From Caenorhabditis elegans (taxonomy: Eukaryota; Nematoda; Chromadorea; Rhabditida; Rhabditidae), in contig NC_003282.8 in assembly GCF_000002985.6 (NCBI RefSeq), positions 13,020,001 through 13,084,000 of the forward strand: a DNA stretch of 64,000 bases. Direction: 5' to 3'. Made by a program: the position numbers and the translations under genes. The notes beneath the pieces were generated by a model. The model did not search any database. It was not told the origin of the DNA and saw only the letters and a list, made by a program, of their open reading frames with translations. Positions 12,801 to 22,411 of this stretch are shown here, in pieces. The number at the start of each line of letters is the position of its first letter. Within the stretch, counting starts at the first letter, position 1.

Positions 12801-14518
12801 TATTGCGTACCGGTACGAGGTGCTCAAGGTTATCGGAAAAGGATCGTTTGGACAGGTATTATTGGTTTTATTTGGAATTTATTTATTAGTTTTATCATTG
12901 ATTAATTACAGGTAATCAAGGCATTCGATCACAAATATCAACAATATGTGGCTCTGAAGCTTGTAAGAAATGAGAAGCGATTCCATCGTCAGGCTGACGA
13001 GGAGATTCGAATTCTTGATCATTTGCGGCGGCAGGATTCCGATGGAACACACAATATTATCCATATGCTCGACTATTTCAATTTCCGTAATCACAAGTGC
13101 ATCACGTTTGAGCTTCTCAGCATCAACCTTTACGAGTTGATCAAGAGGAACAAGTTCCAAGGATTCTCACTGATGGTTAGTTGTTGAATTTTCAACAAAA
13201 AATTAATTAATTATTTTCTTTTTTTCAGCTCGTGAGAAAATTCGCTTATTCTATGCTCTTGTGTCTGGATCTTTTACAAAAGAACAGGCTGATTCATTGT
13301 GATTTGAAGCCGGAAAATGTTCTGTTGAAGCAACAAGGACGGAGTGGAATAAAAGTCATCGATTTTGGTTCATCTTGCTTCGACGATCAACGTATATACA
13401 CATATATTCAGTCCAGATTCTACAGAGCTCCAGAAGTGATTCTTGGGACAAAATACGGAATGCCAATAGACATGTGGTCACTTGGATGTATTCTTGCCGA
13501 GCTTCTCACCGGATATCCATTATTGCCTGGAGAGGATGAGAATGACCAGCTGGCACTTATCATTGAACTACTCGGAATGCCACCACCGAAAAGTTTAGAA
13601 ACAGCGAAACGTGCGCGTACTTTCATCACATCGAAAGGATATCCACGTTATTGCACGGCCACATCGATGCCAGATGGTTCGGTAGTTCTCGCCGGAGCAC
13701 GATCGAAGCGAGGAAAGATGCGTGGACCACCGGCTTCGCGGTCGTGGTCGACAGCGTTGAAGAACATGGGTGACGAGTTATTCGTGGATTTCTTGAAGAG
13801 ATGTCTCGATTGGGATCCGGAGACCAGAATGACTCCAGCTCAAGCTTTGAAACACAAGTGGCTTCGTCGCAGGTTACCCAATCCACCACGGGATGGACTG
13901 GAGTCGATGGGAGGACTTGCCGATCATGAGGTTTGTTTTATTATTTTCTAGACACGAAATTTTGCGATTTTCGCTCTAAAAGTACGGTACCCGGTCTCGA
14001 CACGCCTTCAGAGAGTTCTGTAATTTCAAGTTTTCGTCGCTGCAGAATTTTTATCAATTTTTGATAAAAGTGTATGTGTATTTATTGAAAAAAAACTTGA
14101 AATAGCCAATTAACAAATCACACAAAAAAAAATTAAAAATCGATAAAAATTCCCGAGAAACCAGAGTTTAATAGGTTTTCTCAGGTTTTTTTCAAAAATT
14201 GCGTTGTTTTATTTGAGTTTTTTTCCGATAAAGAAAAAATTTTTAAAAAAACTAAACTTTGAAATTACAGTACTCTTTAAAGTCGGTCGCACATCTTTGC
14301 GATTTTAATTTAACAAAAATTTGTCGTTTCAAGACCGGATACAGTAATTTTGACGCAAAAAACGAAAGCTTGCGTGGGTTTTCCCGTTTTTTAAAGAACA
14401 AAGCTTAAATTTAAATTAAAAAAACCCCCCACTTAAGGTGAAAAACTTGTAGAAAAAAACGGAAACATTGCCAAACATTGACTCGAATGCCAATATTTTG
14501 ATGAGGAAAAAGTTCTGA
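3834..14518 (+). CDS. mbk-2: MBK-2, DYRK-family dual-specificity kinase (3' exons; 5' end outside window)
   Basis: Exons in the window are 3834-4054, 4465-4618, 11594-11768, 12540-12855, 12912-13175, 13229-13930 and 14453-14518, and all junction phases agree. The first exons encode a Gln/Ser-rich region. The 12540 exon holds the DYRK N-terminal homology stretch and the glycine loop (GKGSFGQ). Next come the catalytic Lys (VALKLV), HCDLKPEN, the DFGSS motif, the [13 protein letters not shown] activation loop whose second Tyr is the DYRK autophosphorylation site, and the C-lobe. The short last exon encodes a tail ending MRKKF and then TGA. In C. elegans MBK-2 is known to phosphorylate maternal proteins such as MEI-1 and OMA-1 at the oocyte-to-embryo transition. 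The exon at 3834 starts in phase 1, so the long form needs an upstream exon that is not in this window. The last intron contains a palindromic repeat. Confidence 0.95.
4619..6871 (+). other. mbk-2 intron with a CGGCAAATTGCCG repeat
   Basis: This is the first part of the large intron 4619-11593. It holds a degenerate palindromic repeat at about 5235-5365 and pyrimidine-rich tracts at 6040-6065 and 6121-6150. The stretch just before 6872 may be a promoter for the short isoform that starts there. No other exon is supported. Confidence 0.5.
6872..6920 (+). CDS. mbk-2: Possible alternative first exon of mbk-2 (start MAQRQDD)
   Basis: An ATG at 6872 opens 16 codons plus one base and ends at a GT donor at 6921. 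The phase (1) is the one needed to join the common exon at 11594, giving [16 protein letters not shown] and then the Gly/Ser-rich region. The start lies about 4.7 kb inside the intron that separates the long-form exons, so this would be a separate promoter. The donor (GTATCC) is not optimal. This is inference from frame and splice signals only. Confidence 0.6.
7264..7303 (+). CDS. mbk-2: Possible alternative first exon of mbk-2 (start MFAIPFH)
   Basis: An ATG at 7264 encodes [13 protein letters not shown] plus one base, followed by a good donor (GTATGTG) at 7304. It joins the exon at 11594 in phase 1, as the candidates at 6872 and 11334 do. It lies about 340 bp downstream of the 6872 exon, so the two could share one promoter region. 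No transcript evidence is available here. Confidence 0.55.
7304..11333 (+). other. mbk-2 intron, possible promoter DNA
   Basis: No exon is supported. Visible features are a run of 12 C at 9857-9868 next to a CACCAT repeat, an AG tract at 8258-8270, and long pyrimidine tracts. The segment just before 11334 has a short CA run at 11321-11330 and probably belongs to the promoter of the short isoform. Small ORFs around 9690-10180 overlap one another in several frames and show no family resemblance. Confidence 0.45.
11334..11382 (+). CDS. mbk-2: Possible alternative first exon of mbk-2 (start MTLFEPS)
   Basis: An ATG at 11334 encodes [16 protein letters not shown] plus one base and ends at a strong donor (GTAAGAG) at 11383. 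It is only 211 bp before the common exon at 11594, which it joins in phase 1. The resulting short isoform keeps the kinase domain but lacks the Gln-rich N-terminus. Of the three candidate first exons this has the best donor. Confidence 0.68.
13961..14362. repeat. Palindromic MITE-like repeat in the last mbk-2 intron
   Basis: The left end (TACGGTACCCGGTCTCGACACG at about 13981, AGAGAGTTCTGTAATTTCAAG after it) recurs inverted at the right end (GAAATTACAGTACTCTTTAAAG, then AAGACCGGATACAGTAATTTTG). The arms are imperfect and enclose an AT-rich centre. A related element lies at 16480-16815 in the neighbouring gene. It has no coding capacity, so a non-autonomous DNA transposon is likely. Confidence 0.7.
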
Positions 14519-16076
14519 AAGAGAGAGTGTAAGTACCGTCCTCCCCAGTTTGTGTGAGTGCTCCTTGCACTAATGTCCTCTACTATTGCCCGACGTGTCC
14601 TCCTAGATGCTTTTTGCCCATTTCTTTCTCAATTTTCACGCGGGTGTTTTCTTTTTTTTCAACGATTTCTTTTCCCTAAAACATAAAATACTGTATGATA
14701 ACTAAACACACTAATCGGGAAATTTGCAAAAAAAATGAAACGTGTGGTGTGTATCAAATCCCTAAAAATACTTTTTTGTACAAAAGTTTTTTTTCTGTTT
14801 TCTAACCAATTCTCTTTTTTCAGTGACAACCTGGTCATCTCATCCAGACGGTTCCCACCTTCACCACCATTCTGCGCCCATAATAACCATTTTACAAGTG
14901 TCGATACGGTTCCATTTTTCATCAGCCATCTCTCTGTAGCAGCTTCTCGGTCCGATTTCGTGCCGAGACCCTTGCTCTCTGTATCTTTTTGTCTCTACTG
15001 TCTCTCTTGTTTCTGACTCCAAATCAGCGGGATTTTTAATTTCTTGTTTGTTTACCAACTTTTTTTCTGTTTTTTTTGTGTATTCCTTCATTGCATTTTC
15101 CCTGTCGCGCCTTGAATTTTTGATACGTTCTAGATTCTGACATGCACAAAAAGGAATAATATTTTGCGGCAACGTAGTTGTACACTAGAGACTCTTTTTT
15201 ATTCTCTTTTTTCTCCAAAAAATCATTTTTATATTTTTTTTTACTCCCCAATCCTTAATTTATAGTTCAATCACACAGCGATGTAACTAATCCCTCCCTT
15301 CCCAACTTTCTGACGATTCTCGTGTCTGAGCGCTTTCGAAATTTTTTCTCTTGATTTGTGGATCTTTTCTCTTTAATATTCCACACACTATTATCTTTCC
15401 TTTTTTCAAAAAAAAAATGCAGGATTGACAGTGTCTCAACTCAATCATGACAACCTTGTGTAAATATACGATTTTTGTCATCGTTCGCATATAGATGTGC
15501 AGGTCGCATTCTGATCAGCCACTGTCTCCCCACCCCACTCCCTCATTTCATACTAATTTTCTTCCCTTGTCTCTTTCCATCTTCTTTGCACTACATCAAA
15601 TCACTATTTTTCTTAGCTATTGTTTGATATATTGTTGTCATTGTGGTGAAGCTCGTCGCTTAAAAAGTGACGCTGCTGAAACCTTCACGACATTCTTACC
15701 CATTTTTCCAAATGAACCCCCCTCTTCGTTAAAAACAGACATGTCTTTTCCCTACCAACTTGTCCCTTCCCCAATTGTCCCCAATATATATGAAATTACT
15801 CTTCTTTCTAGTTGCAATTGATTGTCTTACATCTTCCACGCGATTTTTGTTGTCTGAAAATCGCGCTGGTCGCCTCATCATCAACAAACACATAATTCAG
15901 ACAAAAGCCTCCACACAAAGCTCACCGAGAATAAATTCAGAAAAAATATTTTTCTATCAAAATGTTTTGTTTATTTGTTCAATTTTCAAATTATATTCAA
16001 ACACATCTGTGGGGAAAGACGGATAAAAATGATGGCAGTGAGGATGAAGCGGGGGATTGTTGTGAGATGAAGCATT
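14519..16076. other. mbk-2 3' UTR and intergenic DNA
   Basis: This follows the mbk-2 stop and reaches the end of the convergent gene at 16077. An AATAAA lies at 15930-15935. Short ORFs on both strands overlap and show no recognisable domain. The mbk-2 3' UTR end could not be placed. Confidence 0.45.
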
Positions 16077-18926
16077 TCAGTTTTTGAAATCCAAAGGATG
16101 AAGGCGATTTTCAATATTGAAAACTGGACAGTTGACACATCCTTTTTGCCAGCCTAATCCATGACGAACAGATACCACCTAGAGAAAAAAATCATTCTTT
16201 AAAACATCAGAAAACAAAAATTTAAAAAATTACCCGACTACTATCCAAAGTTTGCAAATTATCCAGTCGGAGCCATGGCAGAAGCCGAATTTCCGACAAA
16301 AACGCGATGACAACGTCGAAAATTATCCGGACACACCACAGAAGCACCGCTCCGCCGGCAATTGTTTCCAGACGAAGCTTGATGTTTAGGTACTGGAATT
16401 GTTTAGGGAAATTTGAATTTTTTTTCGGGAGCGATTATTGAAAAGAAGAACTTGGCCGGGTTTTCTTTTAACGCGAAAGATTGCAATTTTTGAGCTAAAA
16501 TTACGGTACCAGGTCTCGACGCGACAATTTTCTTTAATGCAAAGAGACACGCGCCTTTAAAGAGTACTGTATTTTCAAACTTTTGTTGCTGATGAATTTT
16601 CATAGATTTTTTATGGTTTTTCCGATAAAAATATTCAATTATTGATATAATAATGCACAAATATTAACAAATCGTGAAGAAAACTATGAAAAATCGATAA
16701 AAAATTCCGCAGAATGGAAAGTTTGAAACTACAGTACTTTTTAAAGGTGCACACTTTTTTACGTCTATCAAAAACGTGCCGTTTTGAGACCTTGCAAAAA
16801 GTGCAGTTTTTTAGCAAAACAATATATTCTTTCTGTTTTTCTCAACAATTTCTGACAAAGTAGTTTTGGAAATTTAAAGGAAAATGGGTACTCTCATGAA
16901 ATAATCAAAGCTGGCCGAACTTTTACTTTTCCTCGGCCACGCCGCAAAACCAACAGAATCAAAATAACCCACGTCATAAACATCACAATTGATTGCAATC
17001 ATCCGATTGACTTGATGATAATCTTCGGCATTGTGTAGAATGAAAAGAGATCCGACAAAAATCAGCGAGACAATTAATGTGTAGAGTGCCAGATGGCCAC
17101 CAAATTTGAAAAACTTGTGCATTCGTTTTCGAGTCAACTCGGGCTCATTGTGCATTCTATTTAAAAAATGTGAGGGGATGGAAGATACATAAGAAAGAAA
17201 ACTCACTTTTCACTATGAGCAATCTGAGCCATTTTCGCGATAACGATGGCGTAGGAGCCGAGAACTGTGAACATTGAAACGACGACAATAATGATTGCAG
17301 TGATGATAAGAGGCCGTTGGCAACTATGGAAGGGACAAACTGAAAATTTAAATTTCATTTAAATAGTTACTGTAGTTTTCGCTACGAGATATTTTGCGCA
17401 ACACGCATTCTCAGAAATACAAAAAAGACAGTGAAGGGTAACAATAACACGTGGTGTCGGAGTGCCTCATTTCGGCTTGATCTGCGTAGATCTACAAAAA
17501 ATGCGGGAGTTGAGACGCAGAGTTCTCAACTGATTTCGAATGGTTAAAAAACGTGCTGACGTCACATTCTTTGAGCGAAAAATTTTCGCATTTTTTGTAG
17601 ATCAAACCGTAATGGGATAGCCTGGCGCCACGTGCAATAATACCTCTATCTTCCTTCGACGCATCCACAATAACTGTGGTCATTGGAGTATACGCAGCCG
17701 AGTACATAATCGATAAAATCCAGGTGAAACCAACGATAAGTGATAAACGACGAATACTGCAAATCGACTGGAACCCATAGGGACGAGTCACACTTATCTG
17801 AAAAATAGAGAAGATCCTAGTTTTGAAACAAAAATAAAAAAAAATGACCTGTCTTAAAATAATTACAGCGATATGAGAAGACGTCAATTGAATGACTCCG
17901 AATGTGCAAATGTAGAGGAAGAGGGCAAGAACCATGTAGGAAGCTGAAAATTTTGGAGAATAAAACTAAGCCTGGCATATAGACACGAAATGCCTGCCTG
18001 CCTACCAAGTCTATCTTTGCATATTTCGTGCCTACAAGTCAATCTACTGGCAACGAATTTTCACAGAATGTACATCTGTAGTAGGGCGCGAGAAGGGCGA
18101 TGGGATCGCCCGGCAAGAGATTCACCGAGGGTGTTGAATACCTAACGCAGGCTGACATTAGGTAGGCACATATGCCTGAACACGCGCCTACCTGTTATGC
18201 GCCTTACTGTAAAAGAGAGAACTAACCAGAGTATGAATTGGCGAAAAGAGATGCGGCAGCGATGAGCACTGACGAGAAAATATCAGCCAGAGTTCGGGAA
18301 ATTATAATGCTGAAAACTTAGTTTCCGAAATATTTAGAAATTACAAACTCCACTTACCAATATTTTCTTGACGGGATCTTCCTTCCAAGCAGAGCATATA
18401 TAATTGCAGCAAGAAGAGTTATTGAAAATGCGAAAGAAACAATCGAAAATATGGGAGTCATCAGAAGAATTGAATCGGTTGACTGGAAGGAATTGATTTT
18501 CGAATTTCGATTGAAATTTTTCCTGTGTTGTTCCCTTTTCATCATATTCACATAAATAGATACTGTACATATTTTAAATAAAATTTAATAGAAAATTAGC
18601 TATTATTCCACTCCATCGGAGCCTGCGAGGTAGGTACAGAAATGTTTGCCTGCCTGTCTTTGAGGCTACAGTCACGGCAAACTTCGTCTAATTTGCCTTT
18701 TTAAATTTAAGATTATTAATTGAATTCCAAAAAAGTAGGTAGGCACGTAGGCTTTAAATGAAATGCTAACTCGAATAGCTAATTGATTGCATGCTGTCGC
18801 ATTCAATTGTATAAATTATGATACCTTATCAAGCCTCGCATGTCTCCTCTCAATCTGATCAACTTCCTGCTCACTCATGTGGAGCTCACAGTCGTGAGCC
18901 AATCGGGTCAAGTTGATGTGAACCAT
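16077..18926 (-). CDS. Seven-helix receptor-like membrane protein
   Basis: Minus-strand exons are 18890-18926, 18358-18562, 18227-18309, 17849-17943, 17644-17797, 17207-17339, 16892-17156, 16234-16392 and 16077-16178. Together they give an in-frame 410-residue protein. About seven hydrophobic segments are visible: one follows a charged N-terminus (ILLMTPIFSIVSFAFSITLL), then VLIAAASLF, YMVLALFLYICTFGVIQL, RLSLIVGFTWILSIMY, LIITAIIIVVVSMFTVL, ALYTLIVSLIFVGSLFIL and GGAVLLWCVRIIFDVVIAFL. After the third helix comes ILRQISVTRPYGF, which resembles the DRY-to-RP stretch of rhodopsin-like receptors. A nematode serpentine receptor is my best reading. Ligand and subfamily are unknown. The first exon is the least certain: its donor was chosen to keep frame, and the ATG within the 18358 exon is an alternative. 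Confidence 0.8.
16480..16815. repeat. Second copy of the palindromic MITE-like repeat
   Basis: AATTACGGTACCAGGTCTCGACGCG on the left is mirrored by GTGCCGTTTTGAGACCTTGC on the right. An inner pair, TTAAAGAGTACTGTATTTTCAAAC and GTTTGAAACTACAGTACTTTTTAAAG, is also inverted. It lies in an intron of the seven-helix gene and is related to the element at 13961-14362. Confidence 0.7.
17446..17632. repeat. Small inverted-repeat element in an intron
   Basis: The left end begins CACGTGGTGTCGGAGTGCC and runs to GTAGATCTACAAAAAATGC. The right end carries GCATTTTTTGTAGATC and finishes GATAGCCTGGCGCCACGTG, the inverse. It sits inside the 17340-17643 intron of the seven-helix gene and looks like a non-autonomous foldback or MITE sequence. 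Confidence 0.6.
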
Positions 18927-20353
18927 TTTTCAACGTTACTAGATTATTATGCCATTATATCAATTAAGATGGAATATCCAAATTGTCTCTGGAATAAGAA
19001 AATAAAAATTAAATTAAAATTGAGAAACTGTTTGAGAAATGAATAAAATAAATATAAATCGTGCGCCAGCGGGTCTCTTGAGTGTCTCACGCATCGACCT
19101 CAATTGGTATTTGTATCCAAGCTATTTTTGGGGTGAGAAGAGGAGAGAGGATGTGTGAATGTGGAGCACATCGAAAATAATAATTGATATGAAAAATTAA
19201 TGAGTTGATGAAATATGATATATGGGGATGTGTGGGAGGTGGAAGGTGGATGGAATATTTCCATTATTTATAGTTTGAAGGTCAAAAAGTGAAAGAAAAA
19301 CTATATTTGAACAAAGCAGCTAGAAACAAAAAATTATAATTTATTTTCAATACTTTTTCTAATTTACACTTTTTTTTTCTTAATTTTCCAAAAAATAAAA
19401 AATAAAAGCTGAATTATATTTGAATTCTAGCGCTAATTGGTTTTTTTTTTGATAATTGATTTGAAACAAAAATTGTCAAATGTTCAGAATTTTGTGTGTT
19501 TAATAAAAGATTTATAACAATTTTTTAAAAAATGAATTGTAGATCTCTAGGGCAATTTGTTAGATTCAGCCAATTTCTTGGGGGTTAAAAAGTTTTCTTT
19601 ACGGAAAAATGTCTGAAAATGTTACAAATAAAAAACTGTGAAAATTATTTAAAACTATGTATAATGTTTTCAGAAGAGAAAAACTGTGGGGGAAAAAATC
19701 TGAAAGAAACTGTACTGGAAAGTTAACCGAATATTTTAAATCCAAAAATCTCAACAAAAGGAAATCCTAGTGAAGAACTTCAAATGAAAGTAGTTCTAAA
19801 ACACCGGTCAAAAAGGACACACGATCCGAAAAGGAACGAAAAGTGGACATTGAAAGAAGCGAAAGTCATTCGGTTTCTTCTTTTCTTCCGGGGAGCCCGG
19901 CGACGCAACAAAATAGTCCGATTACCTAAGAGACGACGAATTTCGAACAAATAAAAGCTCGACCTGGTACGTGAAATGTGAGACAAGTGGTCAAACTTCT
20001 TTGCTCTCTTCTCTCGAGATCTTTTTTTGGCGGAAAAAAACGAATACTGTTTTGTTTTGAAATTCGCTTCTAGTAGGTCATTGTGTGAGGACTACTAATG
20101 GGATTGCCTAAGGTCACTGGGAGGGGAATCAAATGTTTGAACACCTGGATAGGACATTTTTTAATGGGATTAGAGGCAGAAGAATAATCATGATGCTGAA
20201 CAATTTTGAGTGATTATATTTATTTATTATAATAATAATAATAATTTATTACGCTCTCTGGGAGACGTGATAGGAACACAAGACAATAGTTATCAATATC
20301 CACGTGAACATAAAGTTGGGCAGTAGGGCATCCAGTATCATTTCATGAGTTTC
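18927..20353. other. Intergenic DNA
   Basis: This AT-rich intergenic stretch probably contains the promoter of the minus-strand receptor gene. A TAA/ATA-rich microsatellite lies at about 20221-20250. I see no gene or RNA in it. Confidence 0.5.
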
Positions 20354-20782
20354 TTATCCACCGGGGTCGAAAACTTTCAAGGAACTCCTATGCTTCGTAA
20401 ACATGTTCGGTTTCCAATTATGCATGTTCGGTGTTACTTGATACGATCTAGTCATCCGAAACTCCAAACCACTAACCATAGTTGTATCATCCGTATCCTT
20501 CCTACGCTTCCTGCTTCCAAGTTCTCTCGATGTTTCTTCTTGACCTACTCGTGACTTTTTATGAACAGGCAGTTGAGTTGGCTTGTCCATTTCACCTTCT
20601 TCAGTCTCGTTTTCAGAATCATTTTCTTCAGTCTTCCTCTTCTTCGCATAAAAATCATCTAATATTTTGCGACCATCGTCCGTGTCTAAAAATGCTAAGA
20701 TTCCCTTCCTAATTGTGTCTGCTAGACTTTCCGCTTCTTCGATTACTCAATCTGCGACCTCACCTTGCGTAGACTCCCCCAT
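20354..20782 (-). pseudogene. Charged single-exon ORF interrupted by one stop (unknown)
   Basis: A minus-strand reading frame from an ATG at 20782 to a TAA at 20354-20356 spans 143 codons. A single TGA at 20747-20749 breaks it after 11 codons. The remainder is highly charged, with an acidic stretch (about EENDSENETEEGE) and two basic clusters (AKKRKTE, GSRKRRKD) that resemble nuclear localisation signals. There is no intron, and I recognise no family. It may be a pseudogene or a transposon-derived fragment. A short spliced product starting after the stop cannot be excluded. Confidence 0.4.
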
Positions 20783-21199
20783 AGTGGGAGAGCGATTCCC
20801 GAATGAAAATTATCACGGAATCACGGAATTATCGTAAAACTGTGGATCTCAAAGTTTTCATTATCAGGGAGATGTTGATTCAAATGAAAAACTAAATTAA
20901 AAAATTTGTTTTAGAAATTTAATTTTTTTGAAAAAAAAGATCTATAGATACCTACTACTATTTTTTTTTGCCGAACCTTCGGCAACCGGCAACATGGTTG
21001 CACATCCCTGATAGTTATCACTAGATTGTGCCGAAAATGGTTTTAAATCTATTTTTGAGTTAGATTTCTTCGAAAAATCCATTTACTTTTTTTCCAACTT
21101 ACAGCCAACTTCCCTCTAGAGCAATGTGCACTTGAAATTGAAATTTGTTTAGTTTACGTAAACGTTTGCCAGATTATTTCCACCTGGAGAATTTCTCGA

Positions 21200-21246
21200 C
21201 CAATAACAAAATCCAACAAAAAAATTTTGTTGGATTTTGCTATTGG
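21200..21246. repeat. Near-perfect hairpin with 22-bp arms
   Basis: CCAATAACAAAATCCAACAAAA is followed, after AAA, by TTTTGTTGGATTTTGCTATTGG, its inverse with one mismatch. The arms are long enough to form a stable stem. Function is unknown, and it could be the remnant of an inverted-repeat element. Confidence 0.75.
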
Positions 21247-21485
21247 AAAAGGAGATCATTATACGAAAATCAAAGACCCATCTGAAAATAAGTCAGAAGT
21301 TGCTTTTAAGCAAAACGTAGACGTCTGATACGAAAAGAATAAGAGAACCGAGATAAAGTTGGAAAAATATTATTTTCTCATGTGGGAAATTGTGAGCTTT
21401 TTCTCTCTCTTTTTTTTGAACGTGTTTTTCATTGATAAGTTTTTTGAGGTTAAGATTAAGTATTTCATCCAATCATTCCCATTTT

Positions 21486-21825
21486 CTGTGGGGACCAATC
21501 AGCAAATGGCGAGTCTTTGCGCCGACCAATCAGCTGAAAAGGACATAGCGTTGCCAAATCATCGAAAAACCACTCTGCGGGCTTACCAACCGAGGAAGGG
21601 TCACTCTTCCCGCCAACGAATTTCCACTATCTGGGTCAACCAATCAGCGAAAGAAGACATGCAGCCTCGACCAATTAGCGAATAGTATCTCCTCTCGCCA
21701 ACCAATGACAAATGACCACTCCGTGTCCTGGCGAATCAGCATCGACCAATCTGCAAAGGGTATTCTTTCCTCTGACCAGTCAGCAAATAGTGTCTCTCTT
21801 CGCCGACCAATCAGCTAATGGCCAA
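21486..21825 (+). repeat. Degenerate tandem array of ACCAATCAGC-containing units
   Basis: The motif (A/G)ACCAATCAGC or a one- to two-base variant occurs at irregular spacing of roughly 30-60 bp. Between motifs the sequence often contains AAATGG, AAAGG or CTCTTCGCC. About eight to ten units can be seen. CCAAT is the core of the NF-Y binding site, but the arrangement also fits a decayed satellite. Confidence 0.65.
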
Positions 21826-22411
21826 GTCACTGATTGGGCGGCGCTTTTCTGCTTCGAGTGATGCGCAAAATTTTCATAAAATAAGGGTTCAAAAGAGCAA
21901 GTTTCACCAAAAAAATCCCTTTTCTTCCTTTTTTTCATAGATCCGGAAGTACTTTCAACACTTTTCCCTATGTTCCTTTTGTGTTTGTGTGTGCATGGAG
22001 GGGTGTCTCGTTTTGCCCAGCTCCCCTTGCAGATCCGAGCAAGCGTCCACGCCTACTTTTCATCCCGAGAGACATTGTTGCCACGACAACACGGCTGAAA
22101 TCTGAGAGCTCTCTTTTGGGGTCGCGCTCTCCTTGTTTTCTCTTCTGCGCCTTTTTGTGACATTGATCGTTCCGAGTGAATGCATCTGAAAATGTGCTCA
22201 CTAAGAGTTATCCTAATAATCTCAAGATTAATCTCAAGCTCACTCATCCATGAATATTAGGATTTTCTCCGTTCCAGTGAGGCAGGCACGGTTTTTGCCT
22301 AGGTCTAGACTGGATGAAATTGATTTCCAAAGCCCGTTTTTTTTCCATTTTCAAAAATTTACTATTAGTTACCCAAGCAATATGTACTTTTTTCAGATAT
22401 CCTTCAAAAAA

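Larger units (their letters stand above)
20783..22411. other. Intergenic DNA with a hairpin and a CCAAT-rich repeat array
   Basis: It holds a hairpin at 21200-21246 and an array of ACCAATCAGC-like units at 21486-21825, both listed separately. The 3' part leads to the amt-2 start. A TTTTTTCAG at about 22388-22396 is a plausible trans-splice acceptor just before the amt-2 ATG. Confidence 0.5.

Noticed and set aside
13931-13951. mbk-2 ending by read-through at 13949-13951
   Set aside because: A phase-matched final exon at 14453-14518 with a good acceptor (CTTGTAG) encodes the tail I recall for MBK-2, ending MRKKF.
14824-15016. Downstream mbk-2 exon after the TTTTTTCAG at 14815-14823
   Set aside because: Joined to 13930 it begins with TGA immediately, and the 14453 exon explains the C-terminus better.
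21359-21685. 108-codon + strand ORF
   Set aside because: Half of it is the CCAAT repeat array; no signal of coding sequence.
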